A stretch of 64,000 nt of DNA from Streptomyces sp. CC0208. GTDB taxonomy: Bacteria; Actinomycetota; Actinomycetes; Streptomycetales; Streptomycetaceae. The stretch spans positions 992,001 to 1,056,000 of the forward strand of contig NZ_CP031969.1 of the NCBI RefSeq assembly GCF_003443735.1, given 5' to 3'. The notes beneath the pieces are model-generated. The model was given only the letters and a program-made list of their open reading frames with translations. It had not been told where the DNA came from and searched no databases. Positions 8,242 to 17,927 of this stretch are shown one piece after another. Every line of letters begins with the position of its first letter. Position 1 is the first letter of the stretch. Made by a program: the position numbers and the translations under genes.

Positions 8242-9021
8242 TCACAACGCCCCGGCCTCGCGGGATGTTCCTGGACTGCGGACCAGAAGGACGGGCGAGC
8301 GGCGGCGCAGGGTGAAGCCGATCGATTCGTAGAGCCGGATGGCGTTCGTGTTGTCGGCGGCGGCGTGCAGGAACGGGATGTCGCCGCGCTCGCGGATCCC
8401 TGCGGCGACCGCCCGGACCAGCCGGGTGGCCAGGCCCCGGCTCCGGTGCGCCGGGTCGGTGCAGACCGCGCTGATCTCGGTCCAGCCGGGCGGCCGGACC
8501 CGCTCGCCGGCCAGGGCGATCAGCCGGCCCTCGTCCCGGATGCCGAGGTAGGTGCCGAGGTCGATGGTCCGCTCGAGGAACGGGCCCGGCCTGGTGCGGG
8601 CGACCAGGTCGAGGATCTCGGGTACGTCGTCGGGGCCGAGCCGTACCGCCTCGGGGGCCGGTTCGGCGCGCAGCGCGGTGTCGACGAGTTGGACGCCCAC
8701 TCCCCCACCGATGACCTCCCACTCTTCGGGGACCGTCTCAACGGGCTTGATCCGTACGGTGGTTCCGGGACCGACGAGCGTGAGCAGGTCGGCCCAGGCG
8801 GCCGGGTCGCGGGGATCTGCGAGGGCGGCGAAGGCGTAGACGTCGTCCGGGTAGCGGGCGGCGCGGCCGACGCGTTCGGCGAGGTGAGCGTGGGGGCCGT
8901 CGAGGGCGGCCCATACGGCGTTGTCGAGGACGGAGGTGTCGGGCGCGGCGGGCGCGAAGGGGTCGAGCGCGGCGGGTCTCAGGGAGGCGCCGCCTCCGCG
9001 GACGTCGGTCTGCTGTGCCAC
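8242..9021 (-). CDS. GNAT-family N-acetyltransferase
   Basis: The C-terminal half shows the GNAT fold: ISAVCTDPAHRSRGLATRLV holds the acetyl-CoA pyrophosphate loop (RSRGLA), followed by FLHAAADNTNAIRLYESIGF. This is the FR47-like subgroup, which has a long N-terminal extension. GTG 9021 is chosen because AGGAAGGGA lies about ten bases before it, giving 259 residues. An in-frame ATG at 9054 would add 11 residues but lacks a good ribosome site. It follows the ABC transporter lipoprotein gene by 58 bases and is probably the last gene of that operon. The substrate is unknown; acetylation of an imported amine or thiol compound would fit the context. Confidence 0.82.
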   Translation of the reverse strand: MAQQTDVRGGGASLRPAALDPFAPAAPDTSVLDNAVWAALDGPHAHLAERVGRAARYPDDVYAFAALADPRDPAAWADLLTLVGPGTTVRIKPVETVPEEWEVIGGGVGVQLVDTALRAEPAPEAVRLGPDDVPEILDLVARTRPGPFLERTIDLGTYLGIRDEGRLIALAGERVRPPGWTEISAVCTDPAHRSRGLATRLVRAVAAGIRERGDIPFLHAAADNTNAIRLYESIGFTLRRRSPVLLVRSPGTSREAGAL

Positions 9022-9079
9022 GGAGGCGAAGTCCCTTCCTGAGTCGACGGGCATGAGGGGTTCAGCTCTTGACGAGATG

Positions 9080-10102
9080 TCAGGAGTTGTCCAGCGGCAG
9101 CCCGGGCGGGTTGACCTCCGACTTGGACACGGCGTCGTGGGAGAGGTTCCACGCGCTGAGCCACTTGGCGTACTGGCCGTTGTCGATCAGGTAGTTGATC
9201 GCGTCGGCGAGGGGCTTGGCGAGGCCGCTGTCCTTCTTGGCGGTCGCGGCGATCAGGCCCTGGAGCGTCTCGCCGGCACCGGAGTACTGGCCCGCGATGC
9301 GGGTCGCGTTGGGCGTGCCCGCCGTCTGGGTGACGTGGTAGGACGAGTTGGGGCTCGGGCCCAGGTAGGCGTCGATCTTGCCGCTGGCGAGGGCCAGGTA
9401 GACGCTGGGGCTGTCCTGGAAGTACTTGATGGTCAGCTTCTTGCCCTCCTTCTTCAGCTTGGTCTGCCACTCCAGCAGGATCCGCTCCTGGTTGGTCCCG
9501 GCGCTGACCGATACGGTCCTGCCCGCGAGGGCCTCGTAGTCGCCGTCGAAGGTCCACTTCGAGGTCTTGAGGGTCTCGAAGGCGAGGTCGTCCTTGCGGT
9601 AGGAGGCGAACTCGTACTTCTGCTTGCGCTCCTCGGTGTCGGTGATGTTGGAGAAACCGACGTTCACCTTGCCGCTGTCGATGCCGACGAAGAGGTTCTC
9701 CCAGGTGAAGCGTTTGACCTCGGGCTGCAGACCGAGGACCGAGGCGACCAGACGGGCCAGGTCGACCTCGGAGCCGGTGAGCGTCTTCTGGTCGCTGCCC
9801 ACGAAGCCCAGCGGCGGGGAACCGGAGGGCAGAGTGCCGGAGCCGATGACCAGCTTGCCGCTCTTCTTGACGGCGTCGGGCAGTTCGGCACTGATGGACT
9901 TCACCTCGGCGACCTTGAGGGCGGTCTCCTTGGCGGCGCCGTTGGAGAGCCGCCCCACGGTGACCGTGCCGGCGCTGTCGGTCGTCCTGGTGGCGGCGTC
10001 GCTGTCACCACCGCAGGCGGCGAGCCCGCCGGCGAGGGCGGTGACGGTGGCCGCCGCGGTGATGCCGCGTATCAGGCTGCGTCGGGAGGGGTGAATGGGC
10101 AT
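9080..10102 (-). CDS. ABC transporter substrate-binding lipoprotein (family 3)
   Basis: The 340-residue protein has an N-terminal signal with SRRSLIRG followed by a hydrophobic run and the lipobox LAAC (Cys30), so it is anchored outside the membrane. The mature part is a bacterial solute-binding family 3 domain: KLVIGSGTLPSGSPPLGFVG, TGSEVDLARLVASVLG, then FSNITDTEERKQKYEFASY. This family delivers polar amino acids, including cystine, to ABC importers. It follows the ATPase gene by 51 bases and completes a three-part importer. The leader peptide at the head of the operon suggests the ligand is a sulfur amino acid or related compound, which is an inference. Confidence 0.9.
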   Translation of the reverse strand: MPIHPSRRSLIRGITAAATVTALAGGLAACGGDSDAATRTTDSAGTVTVGRLSNGAAKETALKVAEVKSISAELPDAVKKSGKLVIGSGTLPSGSPPLGFVGSDQKTLTGSEVDLARLVASVLGLQPEVKRFTWENLFVGIDSGKVNVGFSNITDTEERKQKYEFASYRKDDLAFETLKTSKWTFDGDYEALAGRTVSVSAGTNQERILLEWQTKLKKEGKKLTIKYFQDSPSVYLALASGKIDAYLGPSPNSSYHVTQTAGTPNATRIAGQYSGAGETLQGLIAATAKKDSGLAKPLADAINYLIDNGQYAKWLSAWNLSHDAVSKSEVNPPGLPLDNS

Positions 10103-10153
10103 GGCTGTCCTTAGGAGTTGGGAGAAAAGGGTGCGGAGTTGAAGGAAAGGGGT

Positions 10154-10929
<776 letters not shown>

Positions 10930-10933
<4 letters not shown>

Positions 10934-11913
10934 ATCGCGGTCTCCCTGCGGACACGCGCCCTGAGGTCGGTGAGACCGGCGCGCAGTTTCTGGAGCGGGG
11001 TCGGCGGCAGGGAGCGGGTGGCGCCCCGGGCGTAGTGTCGCTCGACGTAGAACTGGACGACGGACACGGCGCTGGTGAGGATCAGGTACCAGACGGTGGC
11101 GACCAGAAGCAGCGGCACGATGTCGCCGGGGTAGGTGGAGCCCATGGACTGCACGGTGCCGAACAGGTCGAGCAGGGAGACGTAGAAGACCAGCGAGGTG
11201 CTCTTGATGAGGCCGATCAGCTGGTTGACGTAGTTCGGGGTGATGGAGCGCAGCGCCTGCGGGAAGACGATCTTCCGGAACTGGTAGCCCTTGGGCAGAC
11301 CGAGTGCCGAGGCCGCCTCGTGCTGGCCCTGGTCGACGGAGAGGATGCCGCCGCGGACGACCTCGGCCGCGTAGGCGGCCTCGTTGAGGCTGAGTCCGAC
11401 GACGGCGATGACCATGTCGGTGGCGAGCCGGGACTCGTCGAAGGAGAAGAAGGCAGGACCGAAGGGGACACCGACACTCAAAGTCTTGTACAGGGCGCTG
11501 AAGTTGTAGAGGAACAGCAGGAGCACGATCAGGGGAACGGAGCGCAGGGCCCACACGTAGGTCCAGCTCACCGCCCGCAGCACCGGGCTCTTCGAGAGCC
11601 GGGCCAGAGCGAGCAGAATGCCGCCGAGGAGGCCAAGCACCGCGCTGTAGGCGGCGACTTCAAGGGTGATCACAAGCCCGTCGAGGACGGTCGGCCGCAG
11701 GAACCAGTAACCGAACCGGTCCCACTGGTAGAACGGGTTGGTCACCAGGCCGTGGACGAACTGGGCCGCCAGGACCAGGACGACGGTGGTGGCGATCCAG
11801 CGGCCCGGTCGCCTCAGTGGGAGAACTCGCTGTGCGGCGAGGGGTTTTGACGGGGTGTCGGCCTGAGGCGGTGCCTCGGTGACGGACACGGCGGCGCCTG
11901 GGGGTTCACTCAT
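10930..11913 (-). CDS. Amino-acid-type ABC transporter permease
   Basis: The 327-residue membrane protein has a cytoplasmic N-terminal extension of about 38 residues, then several hydrophobic segments (TTVVLVLAAQFVHGLV, YSAVLGLLGGILLALARL, VPLIVLLLFLYNF). The ABC-coupling EAA loop EAASALGLPKGYQFRKIVFP contacts the ATPase. It belongs to the HisM/GlnP family of polar amino acid permeases. It is the first gene of the transporter operon, and a leader peptide ends 154 bases before its start. Cystine or another sulfur amino acid is the likely cargo by context, not by sequence. Confidence 0.9.
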
Positions 11914-12067
11914 GAGGGGCTCCGGCTCAGTCGGGATTCCCCTGGGACACGGCGAACACGGCGTACCTACGGCGGTAGGACGCGACGCACGGGCACCGGG
12001 GGCTGGGCGGACGACAGCACACCGCGGGTGCGGTGTTCGTCAGGAACGCGGGGGCTGGGGAGGTACG

Positions 12068-12154
12068 TCAGCCCCGACAGCGGGCACGGCCCGGTGCGGT
12101 ACACAGTGCGCTGCTGACCCGGAGCAGATCGACGCTCCGGTCGGCCACGAGCAC
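12068..12154 (-). CDS. Leader peptide of the ABC transporter operon, 28 aa
   Basis: GTG 12154 opens a 28-codon frame with DRSVDLLRVSSALC, clearly related to the two other HIDLQRV-type leader peptides in this window. A second GTG two codons later is an alternative start. Its ribosome site is weak, so the frame is supported mainly by the motif, by its correct strand and by its position in the 510-base gap before the transporter permease. The Cys follows the conserved SAL, as in the monooxygenase leader. Cysteine-dependent attenuation is the likely role. The rest of the gap (11914-12067 and 12155-12423) shows no other gene. Confidence 0.68.
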   Translation of the reverse strand: MLVADRSVDLLRVSSALCTAPGRARCRG

Positions 12155-12423
12155 GTTCGTGTACGGCTGTACGCAGCCCTGGGAGCGGCGCGTGGCCGTC
12201 CTGGAAACTGCGTACATGTCCGTCACCGTGCTCTTTCGGCCCCTTGGGCCCTCGCGCTTACCGAAACGTCATCCGGTCCGGTCGTCACCTGGGGCACCCC
12301 ACCGCCGAGCGAGGGTTGCCGGTCAGCAAGCCAGGGCTTGTCGCTGACACTCATGACCGATCTGGGTCGTAGTTAAGTCAAACGCCTGAACCAATGTCAA
12401 TCCTGGTCCGACAGATGGAACGG

Positions 12424-13290
12424 TCAGGACGTACGGGGGGTGTGCGAGGCCCAGTCCAGAATCTGCACGGCGGCGCCTGCGGCCTCCAGGCCCCGGCAGT
12501 GGGCGTGGTGCCGGCGGGCGATGCCGTCGAGGTCGAGGTGGGTGCCGAAGGCCGGGTGGGCGGTCAGGCGGCGGGCGTAGGCCCACAGGGTGGGGTGGTC
12601 CGCGATGCGCTGCACCGCGGACGCGTCGAGGTGGTCGCGGTGCACGGTGTCGAGTTGCACCAGCGCGACCCACAACTCGATGTCGGCGGCGGTGAGGTGA
12701 TCCCTGATCAGACAGTCGCGACCCACCAGCCAGCGCTCCAGTGAGCCCAGGGTGTCCAGCAGTCGCTCGAGGGCGGCGGTCCGGTCCACGTCGTCGCCGC
12801 CCGCCGACCCGGCCTGCTGGGCGGCCTGCGCGATGCCCCGGCCCATCCGCTCGACGGCCTCGGTCTCCGACTCCGCTCCGCACGGGTACAGCGCCGGACG
12901 GCCGCCGCCGAAGTGCCGGGCGAGGTCGCGGGTGATGTCGGCGGCGTGGGTGCTGACGATCCGCCCCGACCAGTCGTCACTGAGCACCGGCGCGACGGCC
13001 GCGCCGGAGTACCGGTGCGCGCTGGCCTCGTACAGCGGGCGCAGCGCGGAATGCCCGCCGTCCGGACAGTCGGGGACCGGGTCCAGGAAGGTCACGGGAC
13101 AGATGTCGTCGAGGCCGAGCAGACTGTGCGCGACGGCGATGCGCAGACCGTCCGCACAGGCGGCGGTCAGGTGGAGCCGGTAGCGGCGCGGCACGGCGTA
13201 GTGCCCGCTGCGCGCGTCCCGTCCGATGCGGCCCCGGAACGCGGGGGCGGGGTGGGTGGCGGGGACATGGGACAGCGATGTGACGGACAT
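12424..13290 (-). CDS. Glutathionyl-hydroquinone-reductase-like protein (GST Xi-class) with altered active site
   Basis: The 288-residue protein aligns by pattern with the YqjG/PcpF Xi-class glutathione transferases: a thioredoxin-like N-terminal part with VTFLDPVPD, VAPVLSDDWSGRIVSTHAAD and an LYP element, then an all-helical C-terminal domain with SLERWLVGR, LTAADIELWVALVQLDTVH and HPTLWAYARRL. The usual CPWA catalytic motif reads CADG here, so the nucleophilic Cys is kept but the following Pro-Trp is lost. Actinomycetes normally use mycothiol rather than glutathione, so the thiol partner is uncertain. A leader peptide ends 100 bases before the start. It may reduce thiol adducts during sulfur metabolism. 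Confidence 0.78.
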   Translation of the reverse strand: MSVTSLSHVPATHPAPAFRGRIGRDARSGHYAVPRRYRLHLTAACADGLRIAVAHSLLGLDDICPVTFLDPVPDCPDGGHSALRPLYEASAHRYSGAAVAPVLSDDWSGRIVSTHAADITRDLARHFGGGRPALYPCGAESETEAVERMGRGIAQAAQQAGSAGGDDVDRTAALERLLDTLGSLERWLVGRDCLIRDHLTAADIELWVALVQLDTVHRDHLDASAVQRIADHPTLWAYARRLTAHPAFGTHLDLDGIARRHHAHCRGLEAAGAAVQILDWASHTPRTS

Positions 13291-13390
13291 GGATCTCCCC
13301 GGGGTGTCGGTGCGCAGACGTACGCGCGGCGGAAGCGTCGTCGGGCCGGAAGCGAGGGGCAGGACAGGGAGGGGGCGGCCGTGGCCGGGC

Positions 13391-13513
13391 TCAGCCCAGG
13401 GGCCTGATCGCGCTGCAGACCCGCTGCAGATCGATGTGCCGACGGGAGGTCAGAAGAGGCGTGGGCCGCGGTGTGCGGCTCTCTCGGCCCACGGCCGGTT
13501 CCACGCTGCTCAT
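13391..13513 (-). CDS. Leader peptide before the GST-like gene, about 40 aa
   Basis: From ATG 13513 (preceded by TAGGGA) a 40-residue frame ends with SRRHIDLQRVCSAIRPLG. The RRHIDLQRVCSA core is the same motif as in the leader at 8100-8186. A Cys lies directly in the conserved core rather than at the end, and internal GTG codons could give a shorter product. Its position 100 bases before the GST-like gene on the same strand supports a regulatory leader for that gene. The reverse complement of its coding strand shows a 15-base stretch almost identical to the 8.1-kb leader. Confidence 0.78.
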   Translation of the reverse strand: MSSVEPAVGRESRTPRPTPLLTSRRHIDLQRVCSAIRPLG

Positions 13514-13628
13514 GTTTCCCTACCCGTTCACTAGGATTCCCAACTGGAGTGTCGATCGCGTCCGGACGCACGTCAAGAGGGCGTCCACGGGATGGGCAGG
13601 GACAGGGCGAAGACTCCGCCGCACCGGG

Positions 13629-15362
13629 TCAGTGCGACTCGCGGCTGACCTCCGAGCCGCTGGAACCGACGAGGAAGTCCAGATCCGCGCCCTTGTCGGC
13701 CTGTTGGACGTGGTCCACGTACAGCCGCTCCCAGCCCCGCCTCGGGTTGGCGAAGCCCTCGACGGTGGCCGCGTTGGGGGTGCGGGCGGCGAGCTCGTCG
13801 GCGGGCACCTCCAGGTCGATGCGGCGGGCCCCGACGTCGAGGCTGATGACATCACCGGTCCGGACGAGGGCGAGCGGGCCCCCCGCCGCGGCCTCCGGTG
13901 CCACGTGCAGGACGACCGTGCCGTACGCGGTGCCGCTCATCCGGCCGTCGCAGACGCGGACCATGTCCCGCACGCCCTGCTCCAGCAGCTTGGTGGGCAG
14001 CGGCATGTTGGCGACCTCGGGCATGCCCGGGTAACCCCGGGGGCCGCAGCCGCGCAGGACGAGGACGGAGTCGGCGTCGACGTCCAGGTCCGGGTCGTCG
14101 ACGCGGGCGTGGAAGTCCTCGATGCTGTCGAAGACGACCGCCCGGCCGCGGTGGCGCAGCAGGTGCGCCGAGGCGGCCGCGGGTTTGATCAGGGCTCCGT
14201 CGGGGGCGAGGCTGCCGCGCAGGACGGCGATGCCGCCCTCCTCGACGAGCGGGCGGGCCCGGGTCCTGATCACCTCGGCGTCCCAGATCGGGGCGTCGGC
14301 GAGGTGGTCCACGAGTGGCCTTCCGGTCACGGTGAGCGCGTCGGGGTCCAGGAGGTCGGCGACCTCGCGCAGCACGGCGAGCAGGCCGCCGGCGCGGTGG
14401 AAGTCCTCCATGAGGAAGCGTCCGGCGGGCTGGAGGTCCACCAGGACCGGCACCCGGGAGCCGATGCGGTCGAAGTCGTCCAGGGTCAGCTCGATGCCCA
14501 GCCGGCCCGCGATGGCGAGGAGATGGACGACCGCGTTGGTGGAGCCGCCGATCGCGGCCAGCGCCACGATCGCGTTGTGGAAGGACCCCTTGGTCAGGAA
14601 GGTGCTCGGGCGGCGGTCACCGGACACCAGCTCCACCGCGAGCCGCCCGGTGCCGTGCGCGGCCTCCAGCAGCCTGCTGTCCGGTGCCGGGGTGCCGGCC
14701 ACCCCGGGGACGACCGTGCCCAGCGCCTCGGCGACCAGCGCCATGGTGGACGCGGTCCCCATGGTGTTGCAGTGCCCGCGGCTGCGGATCATCGACGACT
14801 CGGAGCGGGTGAACTGCTCCTGGGACAGGGTCCCGGCGCGGACCTCCTCCGACAGCCGCCACACGTCCGTGCCGCAGCCCAGCGGGGTGCCGCGGAAGGT
14901 GCCGGTCAGCATGGGCCCGCCGGGCACGACCACGGCGGGCAGGTCCACCGAGGCGGCGGCCATCAGCAGCGAGGGGATCGTCTTGTCGCAGCCGCCCAGC
15001 AGGACGACGCCGTCGAGGGGGTTGGCGCGCAGCATCTCCTCCGTGGCCATCGCCGCCATGTTGCGCCAGAGCATGGCCGTGGGCCGCACGTTGGTCTCGC
15101 CCAGCGACACCACGGGCAGGTCGAGGGGGATGCCGCCCGCCTCGTGGACACCGTCGCGGACGGACCTGGCCACCTCGTCCAGGTGGGCGTTGCAGGGGGT
15201 GAGGTCGGAGGCGGTGTTGGCGATGGCGATCTGGGGCCGGCCGGTGAAGGCGTCGGCCGGGGCGCCCCGGCGCATCCAGGCCCGGTGGATGTAGGCGTTG
15301 CGGTCCTGTCCCGCGTACCACTGCGCGCTGCGAAGGCCCATCACTCGGCTCTTTCCGGTCAT
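13629..15362 (-). CDS. IlvD/Edd-family sugar-acid dehydratase
   Basis: The 577-residue protein has the full IlvD/Edd family pattern with the three Fe-S ligating cysteines in TPCNAH (Cys57), LLGGCDKTIPS (Cys125) and SRGHCNTMGTAS (Cys198), plus GGSTNAVVHLLA and CDGRMSGTAYGTVV. Length and details such as RNAYIHRAWMRRGAP and the GCGTDVWRLSEE segment match pentonate/aldonate dehydratases (L-arabinonate type) better than the branched-chain enzyme IlvD. It would remove water from a sugar acid to give a 2-keto-3-deoxy acid. It is divergent from an IclR gene with only 29 bases between starts, and near a zinc dehydrogenase, which fits a small sugar oxidation pathway. The substrate is not defined by sequence. 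Confidence 0.87.
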   Translation of the reverse strand: MTGKSRVMGLRSAQWYAGQDRNAYIHRAWMRRGAPADAFTGRPQIAIANTASDLTPCNAHLDEVARSVRDGVHEAGGIPLDLPVVSLGETNVRPTAMLWRNMAAMATEEMLRANPLDGVVLLGGCDKTIPSLLMAAASVDLPAVVVPGGPMLTGTFRGTPLGCGTDVWRLSEEVRAGTLSQEQFTRSESSMIRSRGHCNTMGTASTMALVAEALGTVVPGVAGTPAPDSRLLEAAHGTGRLAVELVSGDRRPSTFLTKGSFHNAIVALAAIGGSTNAVVHLLAIAGRLGIELTLDDFDRIGSRVPVLVDLQPAGRFLMEDFHRAGGLLAVLREVADLLDPDALTVTGRPLVDHLADAPIWDAEVIRTRARPLVEEGGIAVLRGSLAPDGALIKPAAASAHLLRHRGRAVVFDSIEDFHARVDDPDLDVDADSVLVLRGCGPRGYPGMPEVANMPLPTKLLEQGVRDMVRVCDGRMSGTAYGTVVLHVAPEAAAGGPLALVRTGDVISLDVGARRIDLEVPADELAARTPNAATVEGFANPRRGWERLYVDHVQQADKGADLDFLVGSSGSEVSRESH

Positions 15363-15391
15363 CGGTACGGCGGTCTAGTATCCGGAACGCG

Positions 15392-16150
15392 ATGCAGCAT
15401 ACGCAGCCGTTCTCCGCTTCGACAGCACCCGTCGCGGACCGCGCGGAGGGCGACCGTCTCGTGGGACCGGACCCGGTGCCGGCCGTGCTGAGGGGACTCG
15501 TCCGGCGCCCTGACGGGGTGGCGCTCGACGAGCCCACCCGGGCGATCGGCGGCCCCGAGCCGATCGTGCGCCGGGCACGTCCGGCCGGCCGGGACTTCGG
15601 CGACCGCTGTCTGCTCGGCGACGAGTTCCTTCGGACGGCCTTCGCCCGTCACGAGGCCCGCCCCGAACACGTGCGGGTGCGGCCGCTGGCGCAGACACCG
15701 GCCGCCGGGTTCGGCGCGCCGGCCCTTTGCACCGTCCTGGACGGCCCCGAGGTCGTCCACCGCGCCAAGGTCGAGCCGCCCGAGGGCGCCGTCCGGCTGA
15801 CCTTCACGGTCGGCGGCCGCAACCCCGCTGAAGCGACCGTTGCCGGAAAGGTGCCGCCCGCCCACGAGTCGGGCACCCTCGACGCCGTACGGCGATGGGT
15901 CGGCGGGGTGTCCCTGGAACGCCCGACGCCCCGAGCCCTGTGCACGACCGGGGAGTTGCACCACGAGCTGCGGGACAGGCGCGCGCGGGGATACGCCCTC
16001 GACGAGCAGGAGAACGAGCCCGGCGTCAACTGCCTTGCGCCCGTGTACGGCACCCCGCCGACTGCTCTCTCCGGGGCGGTGAGCGTCAGCGCGCCGGCGG
16101 ACCGGACCCGGCCCGTTGAAGGAACCCTTCTGAAGGAGCCCCTTCGGTGA
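15392..16150 (+). CDS. IclR-family regulator with shortened DNA-binding domain
   Basis: The 252-residue protein is recognisable as IclR from its effector domain: LDGPEVVHRAKVEPPEGAVR, VGGRNPAEATVAGK, LHHELRDRRARGYALDEQEN and GVNCLAPVY. The N-terminal winged helix is poor. Where the family has a helix-turn-helix plus wing, the sequence AVLRGLVRRPDGVALDEPTR then GGPEPIVRRARPAGRDF runs straight into CLLGDEF, with about eight residues missing and Pro replacing helix residues. The C-terminus is also short. It may be a decaying regulator or one that no longer binds DNA normally. It is divergent from the dehydratase and overlaps the next gene by four bases (GTGA). Confidence 0.7.
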   Translation: MQHTQPFSASTAPVADRAEGDRLVGPDPVPAVLRGLVRRPDGVALDEPTRAIGGPEPIVRRARPAGRDFGDRCLLGDEFLRTAFARHEARPEHVRVRPLAQTPAAGFGAPALCTVLDGPEVVHRAKVEPPEGAVRLTFTVGGRNPAEATVAGKVPPAHESGTLDAVRRWVGGVSLERPTPRALCTTGELHHELRDRRARGYALDEQENEPGVNCLAPVYGTPPTALSGAVSVSAPADRTRPVEGTLLKEPLR

Positions 16151-17193
16151 ACGCCCCCTCGGCAGCGGGCCGGCAGATGCGCGCCTTCGTCCTGACGGCC
16201 CCCGGCGAGTTCGCGGTCCGGGAGGTGCCCGTGCCGGTCGCCGCTCCCGGTGAGGTCGTCGTCGATGTCGAGCGGGTCGGCGTGTGCGGCACCGATCTGG
16301 AGTTCTTCACCGGCGCCATGACCTATCTGCACCAGGGACACGCCGGCTATCCGATGCGGCTGGGCCACGAGTGGGCCGGCCGGGTGCGTGCGGTGGGTGC
16401 CGGGGTCGAACCCGGCTGGGTCGGGCGCCGGGTCATGGGCGACACGATGCTCGGCTGCGGAACCTGCCGCCGTTGCCGGCGCGGACGGCAGCACGTGTGC
16501 GAGAAGCGGGAGGAGGTGGGCATCCGGGGCGGCCGCGCGGGCGCCCTGGCCGAACAACTCGCCGTCCCGGCAGGCTCGTTGCACGTCCTTCCCGACTCGG
16601 TGGATCCGGTGCTCGGCGCCCTCGTCGAGCCGGGCGGCAACGCCCTGCGGGCCGCGCAGGCCACCGGAGCGGGGCCCGGCGACCGGGTCCTGGTGCTGGG
16701 GCCGGGCACCATCGGTCTGCTGGTCGCGCTGTTCGTCCGGGCCGCCGGGGCAGAGGTGCACCTGATGGGCGCCACCGAGGACTCCCTCGCCTTCGCGCGC
16801 TCACTGGGCTTCCCGCACGCCTGGCGCGAGGACACGCTGCCGGACCTGCCGTTCGACGCGGTCGTCGACGCCACCAACGCGGTCCGTCTGCCCGCCCTGG
16901 CCCAGGAACTGGTCGAACCGGGCGGTCGGCTCGTGTACATCGGGCTGGCCGCCGAGCCCAGCAGGATCGACACGCGCACGCTCGTCCTCAAGGACGTGAC
17001 GGCGGTCGGCGTCCTGTCGGCCTCCCCCGGCCTCGACGCCACCATCAGGGCGTACGCCGAGCAGGTCGTCGACCCGAGGCCGCTCGTGGCCGCCACCGTC
17101 GCGCTGGACGCGATCGGCCCCGTGCTCGCGGGCGAGCGGCCGCCCGGCGCCGGTCCGGGGCCGAAGATCCACGTCGACCCCCGCCTGGTCTGA
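16147..17193 (+). CDS. Zinc-dependent alcohol/sugar dehydrogenase
   Basis: The 348-residue enzyme is a medium-chain dehydrogenase. Catalytic zinc ligands are Cys47 (GVCGTD) and His74-Glu75 (GHEWAG). The structural zinc site is Cys104, 107, 110 and 118 (GCGTCRRC then HVC). A Rossmann GPGTIG motif binds NAD(P). GTG 16147 follows a GAAGGAG ribosome site and overlaps the IclR stop by four bases. In this context it probably oxidises a sugar or polyol feeding the Fe-S dehydratase encoded divergently. The family also includes galactitol and threonine dehydrogenases, so the substrate is open. Confidence 0.88.
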   Translation: MNAPSAAGRQMRAFVLTAPGEFAVREVPVPVAAPGEVVVDVERVGVCGTDLEFFTGAMTYLHQGHAGYPMRLGHEWAGRVRAVGAGVEPGWVGRRVMGDTMLGCGTCRRCRRGRQHVCEKREEVGIRGGRAGALAEQLAVPAGSLHVLPDSVDPVLGALVEPGGNALRAAQATGAGPGDRVLVLGPGTIGLLVALFVRAAGAEVHLMGATEDSLAFARSLGFPHAWREDTLPDLPFDAVVDATNAVRLPALAQELVEPGGRLVYIGLAAEPSRIDTRTLVLKDVTAVGVLSASPGLDATIRAYAEQVVDPRPLVAATVALDAIGPVLAGERPPGAGPGPKIHVDPRLV

Positions 17194-17278
17194 CTCCGCC
17201 CCGCACGAGAGGGCTCACGAACGGAGACTGGTATTCCGGCGGCGCGGTGATCAGACTCGGTCCATCAGGGACACCGTC

Positions 17279-17312
17279 GACATGTTCGACGATCAGACAT
17301 GCTCGACGAAAC
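17279..17312. promoter_or_regulatory. Tandem 17-base direct repeat before the polysaccharide locus
   Basis: GACATGTTCGACGATCA (17279-17295) is followed at once by GACATGCTCGACGAAAC (17296-17312), 13 of 17 identical. The pair ends 15 bases before the first polysaccharide gene. A related ACATATGCTCGTCGAACG sequence occurs at 22495-22512, before the Wzz gene. Possible binding sites for a shared regulator. Confidence 0.35.
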
Positions 17313-17327
17313 GAAGGGTTCAGCCCG

Positions 17328-17927
17328 GTGGACTTCAAGGTGCAGCCGACCGCCCAGGTCGACGAGACGGCGGCGATCGGCGAGGGGACGACGGTCTGGG
17401 ATCTGGCCCAGATCCGCGAGGACGCCCGGCTGGGCAGCGGATGCATCGTCGGCCGGGGCGCCTACGTCGGACCGGGGGTGCGGATCGGCGACAACGTGAA
17501 GCTCCAGAACTACGCGCTGGTCTACGAGCCCGCCGTGCTCGGCGACGGGGTGTTCGTCGGGCCGGCCGCGGTCCTCACCAACGACTACTTCCCCCGCTCG
17601 GTCGACCCGGAGGGCAAGCTCAAGCGCGGCGGCGACTGGGAGGCCGTGGCGGTGGAGGTGGCCGAAGGGGCGTCCCTCGGGGCCCGTTCGGTGTGCGTGG
17701 CCCCGGTACGGATCGGCCGCTGGGCACTGGTCGCGGCGGGCGCCGTGGTGACCCGGGACGTGCCCGACCACGCGCTCGTGGCCGGCGTTCCGGCGCGCCG
17801 CATCGGCTGGGTGGGCAGGGCGGGCGTACGACTGGTCGAGCGGGACGGCGAGCCGGGCGTCTGGGAGTGCCCGGAGACGGGCGCGCGGTACGACGAGAAG
17901 GACGGCGGACTCGTCGAGCGCGCATGA
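17328..17927 (+). CDS. UDP-amino-sugar N-acetyltransferase (WbpD/WlbB-like)
   Basis: The 199-residue protein is a left-handed beta-helix acyltransferase: hexapeptide repeats run from IGEGTTVWDLAQIREDARLG through GRGAYVGPGVRIGDNVKLQN to APVRIGRWALVAAGAVVTRD, then VAGVPARRIGWVGR. The insert AAVLTNDYFPRSVDPEG and the C-terminal WECPETGARYDE tail are typical of WbpD/WlbB enzymes, which acetylate the 3-amino group of UDP-2-acetamido-3-amino-2,3-dideoxy-glucuronate. GTG 17328 is selected with AAGGG upstream. It is the first gene of the rightward polysaccharide block and is followed by a 254-base gap with no recognised gene. Confidence 0.85.
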   Translation: MDFKVQPTAQVDETAAIGEGTTVWDLAQIREDARLGSGCIVGRGAYVGPGVRIGDNVKLQNYALVYEPAVLGDGVFVGPAAVLTNDYFPRSVDPEGKLKRGGDWEAVAVEVAEGASLGARSVCVAPVRIGRWALVAAGAVVTRDVPDHALVAGVPARRIGWVGRAGVRLVERDGEPGVWECPETGARYDEKDGGLVERA

